A stretch of DNA of 64,000 bases. Source: JBOFSQ01 sp051651625 (lineage in GTDB: Bacteria; Planctomycetota; Planctomycetia; Pirellulales; Thermoguttaceae). The notes below the pieces were generated by a model, which did no database searches, was not told the origin of the DNA, and saw nothing but the letters and a program-made list of their open reading frames with translations. Position 1 is the stretch's first letter. Each line of letters begins with the position of its first letter. Made by a program: the position numbers and the translations under genes. The stretch lies in NCBI GenBank assembly GCA_051651625.1, contig JBOFSQ010000101.1:1-64000 (forward strand), written 5' to 3'. Below are positions 51,348 to 59,475 of the stretch, one piece after another.

Positions 51348-51701
51348 ATGCGTTTGGTGATCGCAGTCATTCCGCCGGAGTCGCTGGAGTCTGTTAAGAC
51401 TGCGCTGGCGGATGTCGAGGTCTTCCGAATCACGGTGAGTGAGGTACAGGGGTTCAGCGCGACTCCAGAGAGTCACGGTCAAGAGACGTTTCGCGGACGT
51501 GACCTCACACTCAACTTGTCGCGGTACATCCAACTAATCATAGGCGTCAACGAACACTTCCTCCAGCCAACGATAACGGCGATCCAAACAGGTTTGCGGC
51601 GCGGGCCGACGAGTACAACCGAAGACGGCAAGATTTTCGTCTTGCCACTCGACGACTGTATCCGCATCCGCACCGGCGAACGCGGAAGCGAAGCGATTTG
51701 A
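51348..51701 (+). CDS. P-II family nitrogen regulator lacking the uridylylation tyrosine
   Basis: A 117-aa protein. MRLVIAVIPPESLESVKTAL and VFRITVSEVQGF match GlnB/GlnK beta 1-alpha 1-beta 2; the C-terminus GKIFVLPLDDCIRIRTGERG + SEAI is the strongly conserved P-II end with the ATP-binding RTGE. P-II trimers sense ATP/ADP and 2-oxoglutarate and bind target enzymes or AmtB. In the T-loop the usual YRGAEY reads FRGRDL, so Tyr51 is Leu and GlnD-type uridylylation should be impossible. No amtB or glnA is adjacent. The T-loop is a little longer than usual at ATPESHGQE. Confidence 0.88.
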   Translation: MRLVIAVIPPESLESVKTALADVEVFRITVSEVQGFSATPESHGQETFRGRDLTLNLSRYIQLIIGVNEHFLQPTITAIQTGLRRGPTSTTEDGKIFVLPLDDCIRIRTGERGSEAI

Positions 51702-51805
51702 AACCCGTTACGGGTTGATTTGTAGGCTCCGCCCTACGTCGCACCGTGGCCTCGCCGGGCCGCTACCGTTTTGGTACGTGAAATTCAAACCGTCTTGAGT
51801 AAACA

Positions 51806-52399
51806 ATGTCACGACTTGCTACCATCGAACGCCAAACCCGCGAAACGCAAGTGACGCTCACACTCCAGCTCGACGGGAGCGGCCAGAGTCAGGTCAATAC
51901 CGGACTCGGTTTTCTCGATCACATGCTGGTTCTCTTCGCCGGACACGGTCTATTTGATCTCACCGTCGCGGCAACTGGCGATCTCCACATCGACGGTCAT
52001 CACACGGTTGAAGACATCGGGATCGTTCTTGGACTAGCGATGCGGGAAACGCTCGGCGACAAGGCTGGGATTTTTCGTTACGGTCACTTCACGCTGCCAA
52101 TGGACGAGACACTCTCAACCGTCGCTGTTGACTTTGGTGGTCGAACGCATTTGGTTTGGAACGTTGCGTTCCCGTCGCCAGTGATCGGGACGTTTGACAC
52201 GGAACTTTTTCACGAGTTTTGGCAAGGATTTGCTGGAGCGGCGCAGTGCAATCTCCACTGCCAGTGCCACTACGGCTCGAACGGCCACCACATCGCCGAA
52301 TCGGTCTTCAAAGCAGCAGCACGGGCGATGCGAATGGCCGTCGCCCACGACCCGCGCCGCACTGGCGTACCGAGTACCAAAGGAACACTGACATCGTAG
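51806..52399 (+). CDS. hisB: Imidazoleglycerol-phosphate dehydratase
   Basis: A 197-aa enzyme of histidine biosynthesis. The metal-binding motifs are all present: GLGFLDHML, DGHHTVEDIG, FHEFW and GSNGHHIAES. It dehydrates imidazole-glycerol phosphate to imidazole-acetol phosphate. It is the monofunctional form (no HisB phosphatase domain) with typical length. There is no strong SD. Other his genes are not in the window. A short hairpin (AACCCGTTACGGGTT, near 51703-51717) lies in the gap after the P-II gene. Confidence 0.96.
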   Translation: MSRLATIERQTRETQVTLTLQLDGSGQSQVNTGLGFLDHMLVLFAGHGLFDLTVAATGDLHIDGHHTVEDIGIVLGLAMRETLGDKAGIFRYGHFTLPMDETLSTVAVDFGGRTHLVWNVAFPSPVIGTFDTELFHEFWQGFAGAAQCNLHCQCHYGSNGHHIAESVFKAAARAMRMAVAHDPRRTGVPSTKGTLTS

Positions 52400-52496
52400 A
52401 TTTTTCGGCGTCTCCCTTGCCGAAGAGGTGAACGCCGGTATTCTTAACCGCGACTTGGGTTCAAAATCAAATCAAAACGTAAACGGGAGACTTTGT

Positions 52497-53837
52497 ATGA
52501 AACGAACGTTGTTGGGAAATGTGTGCCGCTTGGGTTTGGCAATAATCAGTCTTGGTCTCTTTCTCGTGGGCGGCAGCGCGATGGCGCAGGTCGTTCCGGG
52601 GGCAGTCGGCGGAGTTTTTATCGACGCCGAAGGAGTCCTTTCGCGTATACCGGCTTCGGAGGTTCGTGACCTTTCGCAGAAGCTCACCGAGCGTCTGCAA
52701 ACAGTTACCGGCGACCTCAACGACGAGACAACTCTCCGCAAAATCTCGCTCAAGAAACTCAACGCAACCATCCAAGAATGCCTCGACGCAAAACGGGAAC
52801 TCCCGGATTCGGTTCGCCTTCTCGGCGGTCTGACATCTGTTGACTACGTTGTTGCCATCCCCGAAGAAAACGACGTTGTGATCGTCGGACGCGCGGAAGG
52901 TTGGAAGGTCGGGCCGGAATACAGCATCGTTGGTAAGGTGAGTGGTCGCCCGGTGATGTGTCTTGAAGATTTGATCACGCTGTTTCGTGCGATGTCAAAG
53001 CCGCGGCTCGAAGTGATTTCGTGTTCGATTGACCCGACCCCAGAGGCGATTGCCCGCGTTGCGCAAGTTCGGCAACGTGGATTCCAACGTGGCGAAGAGC
53101 GAGCACTCGCCGCCGCACTCGAAAACGCCTACGGACGCAATTTCGTTTCCGTTAGCGGCGTCCCACACAACAGTCATCTCGCAAAGGTACTCGTTGCAGC
53201 AGACTACAAGATGAAAGAGATCGGGCTTGAGCAGTGCGAGTCGCCGGTGCGGCAGATTCCGAGTTTTGTATCGCTGATTCGTTCGCGGGGCGACACGCTC
53301 TCGCCGCGTTTCTGGTTCGAGGCCGACTACGCAACGCTCGCACACGATTCGACCAAAAACGTCTGGGAACTTGGCGGCGTGACTGTCGCTGTCAAAACCG
53401 AGGACGAAATCGTCAGCTCGAGCAACGGCGAACGCCGTTCCGCAGGACGCAGTAGCCCCGCAGCGGTGCGGTGGTGCGACCTGATGACGACGAACTTTGA
53501 AAAGTTGGCACAGGCCGATCCGGTCTTTGGCGACATGCAAAACGTTATGAATCTTGCGCTCGCCGTCGCGCTGATCAAACAAGAAGGGCTGCTCGAAAAG
53601 ACGAAGTGTCGCGTACCAACGCTCACCGACGACATCACTCTTAAGCTCCCCGAATATCCGGTGCCGCGCTACGTTGACTCGCGTTCGACGATCAGCCGTA
53701 ACGCCGTCGTTTGTGGAGGTGTGAACATCAATCCGTTCGTGACGGTCGATAACGCCAAACTCAAAACTTCGCTCGACAAGAAAACCGAAGACCTTACCAA
53801 ACCGGTTGGCGATTCGTGGTTCGCAAACGTGCGGTAG
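52497..53837 (+). CDS. DUF1598 domain-containing exported protein
   Basis: A 446-aa protein. MKRTLLGNVCRLGLAIISLG ... GGSAMAQ is a signal peptide. The mature part, with GGVFIDAEGVLSRIPASEV, LGGLTSVDYVVAIPEENDVV, AEGWKVGPEYSIVGKVSGRP and VMCLEDLITLFRA, matches what I recall of the DUF1598 family, which is largely confined to Planctomycetota. GGGAG lies 7 nt before the ATG at 52497; the 23 codons before it lack coding character. Function unknown; no catalytic motif was seen. Confidence 0.85.
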   Translation: MKRTLLGNVCRLGLAIISLGLFLVGGSAMAQVVPGAVGGVFIDAEGVLSRIPASEVRDLSQKLTERLQTVTGDLNDETTLRKISLKKLNATIQECLDAKRELPDSVRLLGGLTSVDYVVAIPEENDVVIVGRAEGWKVGPEYSIVGKVSGRPVMCLEDLITLFRAMSKPRLEVISCSIDPTPEAIARVAQVRQRGFQRGEERALAAALENAYGRNFVSVSGVPHNSHLAKVLVAADYKMKEIGLEQCESPVRQIPSFVSLIRSRGDTLSPRFWFEADYATLAHDSTKNVWELGGVTVAVKTEDEIVSSSNGERRSAGRSSPAAVRWCDLMTTNFEKLAQADPVFGDMQNVMNLALAVALIKQEGLLEKTKCRVPTLTDDITLKLPEYPVPRYVDSRSTISRNAVVCGGVNINPFVTVDNAKLKTSLDKKTEDLTKPVGDSWFANVR

Positions 53838-54221
53838 CCGCGTTTTGGTTTCACCCATTGACAGTTGGAAACGAAGCGTAGTAGTTCAGGTTCGGCATAG
53901 CCGAACCCTCCAGTTATCAACGCCGTAGGCGTTTGGAGGGTTTGGCTATGCCGAACCGCTGTGCGGGTGCAAGTTTCCGAACAGGTCTCTATTCTTCCCT
54001 CTCGTCGCGCATTGCGTACTTGCCGCAGTTTGCGTTTTCTGCCTATTCTTTTTGAGGCGTTCATTCGTTATACTGCGTGCTGTGTTTGCGGCGAAATTGT
54101 CGCAGACCGATAAAACGGTAGCGAAACCGTGACCGCTAGTCACGATAACTTGAGACGTGTGCTCGCTTATCGCGTGCGGCACGATTGTTCGCGTACACTC
54201 ACTTACAAAAGGTAGAACGTC
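53838..54221. repeat. Intergenic stretch with palindromic repeat related to 13683-13749
   Basis: GGTTCGGCATAGCCGAACCC (from 53889) faces GAGGGTTTGGCTATGCCGAACC (to 53960) across a longer loop. It is followed by GTGCAAGTTTCC and AACAGGTCT as at 13683-13790. The rest of the gap (about 53990-54221) shows nothing I can assign. Confidence 0.75.
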
Positions 54222-55865
54222 ATGGCCAGAGAAAATCACTTCCTCAAGATCGCCTTGGGCGTATTTGTCTTCCTGTTTCTTGGGCTGGCGGTTGCGCTCT
54301 ATTTTGTGTCCACGGCCTACAAGAAGGAGTTTGATCGCGCCACCGCCGCCGACCAAACGGCGAAAGACGCCAACACCAAGTTGAGCGAAAAGACACGCGA
54401 GGCTCTCGACTTGCGTACAAAGATCGGTGTCACCGACGCCGACAAACTCGAAGACATAACCGCGATGTTCGACCAAGATGCGAACCTCGCTCTCAAAGGT
54501 AAAACTCCGCCCGTCGCCCCGACGTACCGAAGGCTCGTTGATTTCCTCGTCACAAATCTCAACGCCCAAAACGACAAGCTCGACGCCCTCAACAAGTCAT
54601 ACGCAACACTCAATGCGAACTTTGACAACCTGAACGCACTCCGAGAGCAAATCAACGCCAAACACGACGATGAGAAACAAGCCGCCGCAAAAACGCTCGC
54701 TTCCGAGCGCGACAACTACAACAAATCGAAACAGAATCTCGATACGCAAGTAGCGCAGCTCACCGCCGACAAACAGAAGATCGAAGACGATCTCCGAAGT
54801 CAAGTCACGAACGCGGAGGGCGAAAAGAAACAGGCTCTCGACGAGAAGAAAAGGGCGGTAGATGCAAGTAGTGTTCTCACGCAAGAACTCGCAAATCTCA
54901 AGACGCCACTGGTCGAACACGGCGATGGCGAGGTGATCGCCGTCAGCCAAGGACGCGGTATCGTTACGCTCAATCTTGGAAGTGATGATGGGCTTCGCGT
55001 TCGGATGGTGTTCACAGTTTACGATTCAAATGTTCTGGGGATCAATCTCCCGCGTGCGCACGCTGGCGACGAGAACGACTACGTCTGTTCGGTTTGCAAG
55101 CGTCAAGAAAAACTCGACATCGCCAAGGCCAGTATCGAAGTCACGCGAATCACGGGGCCACACTCGTCCGAGGCGCGTATATTGGAAGACAAGGTCAGCA
55201 ATCCTATTATGACCGGCGACATTGTTTACACACCAATCTGGAAGCCCGGTCAGAAGATTCACTTTGCACTTGAAGATGGCCTAGAGATTCCCGGACTCGG
55301 TGCGCGTACTGGAGAAACCGGTGTGTCACACGGTGACATCAAGAAAGAGAGTCTTGATATTGTACGAAATCTGATCGCGTCTAATGGTGGTGAAATTGAT
55401 GCGTGGATCGATGAAGAAGGGAAACTTCAAGGGAAGGTAACGCACGAAACGACTTACGTCATTCTTGGCGACCCGTCTAAACAAAGCCCGACAAAAGAAG
55501 CCAAAGATTCGCGTGAAGAGATGATAAAGGATGCTGGTGTCTACGCTGCGAAGACAGTCACGCTCCCCGTACTCCTTCAGATGATGGGATACAAAGACGT
55601 TACGCCGGTTCGCGGGTTTGGTGATCGTTCGCGTGACGGTGACCATGTTGTCAGCCAACCAACCGGCAGCAATCGTGGCAGTGCCGTCGGAACAACGTCG
55701 GGATTTTACAGTCCCGACAACATCCCGGCGCGTGTAGACAATGACGACCGTGCAAAACCAGTCTCAACCGGTAAGGTCTCATCATTCTTGAGCGAAAGTT
55801 CGCCGACGACATCGCCGGGGAGCGTGAGCGATACATTCAGACCGCGTAAACCGCCAGCGCAATAG
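54222..55865 (+). CDS. Membrane-anchored coiled-coil protein of unknown function
   Basis: A 547-aa protein. Residues 8-32 (LKIALGVFVFLFLGLAVALY) form a single membrane helix. Residues about 40-240 are a long coiled coil rich in K, D, N, Q and A (for example DNYNKSKQNLDTQVAQLTAD, then KQKIEDDLRSQV). Residues about 240-460 are globular, with GDGEVIAVSQGRGIVTLNLG, SDDGLRVRMVFTVYDSN and two Cys in YVCSVCKRQ. The C-terminus is low complexity with S/G/P. The layout suggests a periplasmic or cytoplasmic-face scaffold; similar proteins recur in planctomycete genomes without known role. The start follows AAAAGGTAG. A good terminator follows (55895-55942). Confidence 0.8.
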   Translation: MARENHFLKIALGVFVFLFLGLAVALYFVSTAYKKEFDRATAADQTAKDANTKLSEKTREALDLRTKIGVTDADKLEDITAMFDQDANLALKGKTPPVAPTYRRLVDFLVTNLNAQNDKLDALNKSYATLNANFDNLNALREQINAKHDDEKQAAAKTLASERDNYNKSKQNLDTQVAQLTADKQKIEDDLRSQVTNAEGEKKQALDEKKRAVDASSVLTQELANLKTPLVEHGDGEVIAVSQGRGIVTLNLGSDDGLRVRMVFTVYDSNVLGINLPRAHAGDENDYVCSVCKRQEKLDIAKASIEVTRITGPHSSEARILEDKVSNPIMTGDIVYTPIWKPGQKIHFALEDGLEIPGLGARTGETGVSHGDIKKESLDIVRNLIASNGGEIDAWIDEEGKLQGKVTHETTYVILGDPSKQSPTKEAKDSREEMIKDAGVYAAKTVTLPVLLQMMGYKDVTPVRGFGDRSRDGDHVVSQPTGSNRGSAVGTTSGFYSPDNIPARVDNDDRAKPVSTGKVSSFLSESSPTTSPGSVSDTFRPRKPPAQ

Positions 55866-55894
55866 CGGTGGGGTTAAACCAGCGATTCTGGGTT

Positions 55895-55942
55895 GGGGGC
55901 GTTGCGGCGCATTGTGGCTGCAACGCCCCCAGTTTCTTTTTA
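55895..55942 (+). terminator. Rho-independent terminator
   Basis: Perfect 11-bp stem GGGGGCGTTGC/GCAACGCCCCC (55895-55905 with 55920-55930), then AGTTTCTTTTTAC. It lies 30 bp after the coiled-coil protein gene. Confidence 0.85.
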
Positions 55943-55981
55943 CCCTTGACACTCTTGCGGGCGTTCTCTACGATTCCCGAC

Positions 55982-56060
55982 ACTGGGAACGCAGGCGTCC
56001 CGCCCGATTGTGTTGACAGCAACTCTCGCCAATGCGGGCGGAGACGCCCGCGTTCCCAGT
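55982..56060. repeat. Dispersed palindrome (GGGAACGC...GCGTTCCC type)
   Basis: ACTGGGAACGCAGGCGTCCC (55982) faces GGAGACGCCCGCGTTCCCAGT (to 56060), with inner CGCCCG/CGGGCG pairing. Imperfect inverted repeat of about 25-bp arms around a 28-bp centre. It lies in the 333-bp gap upstream of the Pro/Tyr-rich lipoprotein gene. Confidence 0.8.
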
Positions 56061-56198
56061 TCACACGATATACGCGGATTAATCCGCAAACTCACCTTTT
56101 TCGGAATTGTAAGCAAAATCGTTTCAACTCCTACTGCGATAGCGACGATAGTAACGGTGGTAGCGATAAAAACGGGTCGCCTTTGGAGGAAAACTCAA

Positions 56199-56990
56199 AT
56201 GAAAACTAGTTGGAAGTATGTTGGTGTTTTAGTCGTGTGTGGTTTTGCATTCGTTGCAACGGGGTGCAAGTCGGGCAGTGGCGGCAGTGTCGCCCAGTTC
56301 GAGAATCCGTTCAAGTCGTTTGCAAGCAAACCGGACGACAAAGGAAAATCAAAGACCGATCAGCCGCAAAGCGGTTTGGCGGCCAATCCGAAACCGAGTA
56401 CGGTTTCGCGTCCAGAAGTGACGGCTCCGATTGGAGGGTACGGTACGCCGGGCAGTCCGTCGAGTCTAGCAGTTGCGACGCCATCACCGGCACCTCCGTC
56501 GTATCAGCCGCAGAATCCGCAACCGATGTCACAACCGATGACGAATGGTGCGTCGGGGCTTTACGCCGATTCGCCATACGGAACGGCACCTGCGGCTGGC
56601 CAGTATGCCCATTCGGCGGCGGGAACGCCTGTGGCTTCGGCCTACGAGCAGACCTCATACGCCGTGCCGCGAGACCCACGGATGGGTGAAGTTGTTCCGG
56701 CTGCCCAGTCGCCATACGGACAATACCAACCCAACCAAGCAAACTGTGGGGCCTATTCCGTACCAGAAACGTATGACGGGATGTACCAAACGACGGCAAT
56801 TCCCGCTGGGCAACCATCGCCGCAACCTTACGCACAGCCCTACACTGCGGCACCGGCACAGCCGCCATACGCCGCACCGGTACAGCCTTACGCAGCCACA
56901 CCGCCAGCCTACAACGGCACGCCTGAACAGACGGCTTATCCGGGGTACGCCCCGACAGCGGCCCCCGCTGGCCCGTACAATTACCGGTAG
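56199..56990 (+). CDS. Pro/Tyr/Ala-rich lipoprotein
   Basis: A 263-aa protein. MKTSWKYVGVLVVCGFAFVA + TGC is a lipoprotein signal peptide (lipobox VATGC). The mature chain is low complexity: KSGSGGSVAQFENPFKSF, then Pro/Ser/Tyr repeats such as YADSPYGTAPAAGQYAHSA and a C-terminus of PYAAPVQPYAATPPAY type. No globular domain is visible. GGAGG lies 8 nt before the ATG at 56199. Likely a surface or periplasmic structural lipoprotein; no partner can be named. It is followed by a hairpin terminator at 57021-57060. Confidence 0.75.
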   Translation: MKTSWKYVGVLVVCGFAFVATGCKSGSGGSVAQFENPFKSFASKPDDKGKSKTDQPQSGLAANPKPSTVSRPEVTAPIGGYGTPGSPSSLAVATPSPAPPSYQPQNPQPMSQPMTNGASGLYADSPYGTAPAAGQYAHSAAGTPVASAYEQTSYAVPRDPRMGEVVPAAQSPYGQYQPNQANCGAYSVPETYDGMYQTTAIPAGQPSPQPYAQPYTAAPAQPPYAAPVQPYAATPPAYNGTPEQTAYPGYAPTAAPAGPYNYR

Positions 56991-57020
56991 ACCCGTTGCA
57001 CGCTACCGACCTGCAAGAAA

Positions 57021-57060
57021 ATCGCACCATCACCGGCAGGGGATGGTGCGATTGCGTTTT
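57021..57060 (+). terminator. Probable intrinsic terminator
   Basis: Perfect 11-bp stem ATCGCACCATC/GATGGTGCGAT (57021-57031 with 57042-57052) followed by TGCGTTTTC, 31 bp after the lipoprotein stop. The preceding AAAA also allows weak termination on the opposite strand for the convergent OmpA gene. Confidence 0.7.
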
Positions 57061-57137
57061 CAGTAACTCCGTCATTCCCGTGTTAGGCGGGAGTCCATCC
57101 TGACGGCACTTCGTAAGTGTCACGTCCGTTCCGATTC

Positions 57138-57252
57138 GGGCACTCGCTTACGCTTCGTGTTCTGATTTGTTTTGCCGACCGCAACGAAGTTGCCGGGAGG
57201 CTATCGGATGCAACGTCACGTTGCCTCGCTTACGCTTCGTGCTCTGATTTGG
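57138..57252. repeat. Two inverted copies of the GCGTAAGCGAGTG dispersed repeat
   Basis: CACTCGCTTACGCTTCGTGT + TCTGATTT at about 57140 and CTCGCTTACGCTTCGTGCTC + TGATTT at about 57226. They lie between the lipoprotein terminator and the end of the OmpA gene. Same family as 15862-15925 and 25411-25556. A short CATTCCCGTGTTAGGCGGGA repeat lies just before them (57073-57100). Confidence 0.7.
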
Positions 57253-57263
57253 GCACAACTTCT

Positions 57264-58214
57264 TCACCCGCCAAACGGTCTAACAACAATAACGAAGCGG
57301 CGGTTTGTTCTGCGGCCTTCGTCGGTTGCGTTGTCGGCGATGGGGCACGTCGCCCCGAAACCGCTGGGGTGTATCTTGGCGGCGTTCACGCCGAGCGACG
57401 AGACGATGTAACGCATCACAATGTTTGCTTTGTAACTCGTCACTTCTTGAAGCTGCGTTGGGTTTTGCGGATTTGTCACTACGTTGTCGGAGTGACCTTC
57501 GATTTCGAGCGAGGCGTCTGGGTACATCATCTTGATTTCCGAGACGACCTGCCGCAGAGTTGCTTCGCCAGTCGGGGCGAGTTCGTAGCTCCCGCTTTGA
57601 AAGAGCGATGAGTCCGGGATGGTGACACGGATGGTGTTACCCTGTTGCGTTACTTTCACGTCTGGTGCCACAATCACCGGAAGTACCAGCGGTTTGAATT
57701 CGCCGCTCTCTGACGGCATCTTTGCAACAGTGTGAACCGTTTGCGACTCCGGCGTTGCCACAGTGTTTGTACGATACAGACCAGCGATCTCCATGTCTCG
57801 ACTTGCCAGCATTGCATCGCGTCTGGCGATTTGCGATTCCAACTCGACGACCCTCGCGGTCAGCATTGCGGCGCGGTCAGCGTCGCTTACGCTACAGATC
57901 GGTCCGGGGAGCGGCGGTGGAATTGGCGATGGAGTCGTTGTTGGAAACGACGTTGTTGGCAGCACCGTTTCGCTGGCAACGTTTCCGCGAATGATCGGCG
58001 GAATTGATGCGGGGTCAGCGACGACCGCCGTTGCCGGATCGAAGAGCGGCGCGGAACTTGTGTACGGCGACGCGGTTTCATTTTTGCCAGTCATCTTTCT
58101 GACCGCCGCGCACCCACCATTCAGGCAAAGCGCGAGCAACACCAGCGCGACGACACCAAAATGGCGACATCGCAAAAAGGCGTGCTGCGGTGATTGGAGA
58201 AGATAGCGAGACAT
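57264..58214 (-). CDS. OmpA family lipoprotein
   Basis: A 316-aa protein. After a basic start (MSRYLLQSPQHAFLRCRHFG), a signal segment VVALVLLALCLNGGC ends in a lipobox NGGC. A Pro/Thr-rich linker (TTSFPTTTPSPIPPPLPGP) and a short coiled coil (ARVVELESQIARRDAMLASR) follow. The C-terminal 120 residues form an OmpA peptidoglycan-binding domain: LFQSGSYELAPTGEATLRQV, LEIEGHSDN and NAAKIHPSGFGATCP...RRTNRRF. GAGG precedes the ATG at 58214. It would tether the outer membrane or cytoplasmic membrane to the cell wall. It is divergent from the ThiF-like gene. Confidence 0.87.
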   Translation of the reverse strand: MSRYLLQSPQHAFLRCRHFGVVALVLLALCLNGGCAAVRKMTGKNETASPYTSSAPLFDPATAVVADPASIPPIIRGNVASETVLPTTSFPTTTPSPIPPPLPGPICSVSDADRAAMLTARVVELESQIARRDAMLASRDMEIAGLYRTNTVATPESQTVHTVAKMPSESGEFKPLVLPVIVAPDVKVTQQGNTIRVTIPDSSLFQSGSYELAPTGEATLRQVVSEIKMMYPDASLEIEGHSDNVVTNPQNPTQLQEVTSYKANIVMRYIVSSLGVNAAKIHPSGFGATCPIADNATDEGRRTNRRFVIVVRPFGG

Positions 58215-58334
58215 GAGAAAAAACCTCTTCGGAAACAAGACCCGTCTGCATAAGAATACGCCGCTGATACAGACTATGGTGAACGCCCGTGCAAGTTTGT
58301 CGAATCGCATTGTCGCAATCGAACATTTGTGACG

Positions 58335-59141
58335 ATGATACGGAATATGACGAAAGAAGTTACTCCGCAAGAATCGCTAAACCGTTATCGCCGTCAGACC
58401 GCGTTTGCTCCATTTGGCGAACGTGGCCAACGGCGTCTTGGAGAGGCACACTGTCTCATCGTAGGTTGCGGTGCGCTTGGTGGCTCGATGGCGATGCTGC
58501 TAGCGCGGGCTGGAATTGGTCGTCTGACGCTCGTTGACGACGACACAGTTTCGGTTGACAATCTCCATCGTCAACTGGCGTTTGTAGAGCGCGACGCGGA
58601 GATGCGCCGCAAGAAGGTTGTCGCTGCGAAAGAGACGCTCTTGTCAGCGGCGGCGGCGACAGAAGTCGTTGCCATTGACCAGCGTTTTGACGAGAGTAAC
58701 GCAGTGTCGCTGGTGACGGAAGCAGATATTGTTCTCGACGGGTGCGACAATTTCCCGACGCGATTCTTGATTAACCGAACGGCGATTCGGTGTCGCAAAC
58801 CGCTCATTAGTGGCGGCGTTGCTGGTGCGAGAGGTCAGGTGATGACGGTACTTCCGGGGCGGACGGCGTGTTTGGCGTGTCTACTCGGCGACGAACATAC
58901 ACCGCGTTCAAGCGAGACGATTGACAGTGTTGGCGTGATTTCTCCGGTGGTTCAGATAATCGCGTCGCTTCAGGTGACGGAGACGCTCAAATTCTTTGCG
59001 GGCGTGTTTGAGAAAAATCTGCCGCCGCTTTACACTGTAGACCTCTGGCCATCAACGTTAGAGCACGCCACAACATTTAGAGCACATCAGATTCCCTATA
59101 TTCCGTGTGATGTGTGCTGCGAGGTTTCGTTGCGTGGATAG
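58335..59141 (+). CDS. ThiF/MoeB/HesA family adenylyltransferase (E1-like)
   Basis: A 268-aa protein. RYRRQTAFAPFGERGQRRL is the family opening (R-Y-x-R-Q), IVGCGALGGSMAMLLARAGI is the ATP-binding G-x-G-x-x-G, LVDDDTVSVDNLHRQLAF holds the D-x-D...N-x-x-R-Q motif, and two CxxC pairs (CLAC, CDVC) should bind zinc. Members adenylate the C-terminal Gly of ubiquitin-like sulfur carriers (ThiS, MoaD). After CLACLLGDEHTP the usual catalytic Cys segment reads SSETIDSVGVISP, with no Cys. No ThiS/MoaD gene is near. Start uncertain among GTG 58329, ATG 58335 and ATG 58347. The stop lies inside a tandem 21-bp repeat. Confidence 0.88.
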   Translation: MIRNMTKEVTPQESLNRYRRQTAFAPFGERGQRRLGEAHCLIVGCGALGGSMAMLLARAGIGRLTLVDDDTVSVDNLHRQLAFVERDAEMRRKKVVAAKETLLSAAAATEVVAIDQRFDESNAVSLVTEADIVLDGCDNFPTRFLINRTAIRCRKPLISGGVAGARGQVMTVLPGRTACLACLLGDEHTPRSSETIDSVGVISPVVQIIASLQVTETLKFFAGVFEKNLPPLYTVDLWPSTLEHATTFRAHQIPYIPCDVCCEVSLRG

Positions 59142-59175
59142 TGACCGGTATAAAGTGGATAGTGACCGGTATAAA
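59134..59175. repeat. Tandem duplication of a 21-bp unit covering the ThiF-like stop codon
   Basis: GTGGATAGTGACCGGTATAA + A occurs twice in immediate succession (59134-59154, 59155-59175). The stop codon TAG of the ThiF-like gene is within the first unit. The rest of the 334-bp gap to 59476 has no recognised feature. Confidence 0.85.
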
Positions 59176-59475
59176 GCGGTGAACTGGGTTGCCCCAATTC
59201 GGTGCTACATTCCCACACCACCTTTCTTTTGCGATAGGACGCCTTTTCCTTGTTTCCCCCGTTTCCACCCGTCGCGCGAAATATCCCCTATTTTGTGAAC
59301 CAACAAACGATTCGCTTCAAGAGGAAAGAGGCGAGTCACCGATGATGCGGAGTACAGTCACGTTCTCTTGGGAAGGCGTCTATAACTGGTGCGCAGTTTT
59401 GTGGCAAACTTCCCGTGAGACGTAGATAGACGAATGCGGCGAGGAGCAGGTGCAGCAAGAAAGGATTGAATACTC

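Noticed and set aside
52995..53858. Minus-strand frame of 287 codons opposite the DUF1598 gene
   Set aside because: Antisense of a gene with clear signal peptide and SD; no motif.
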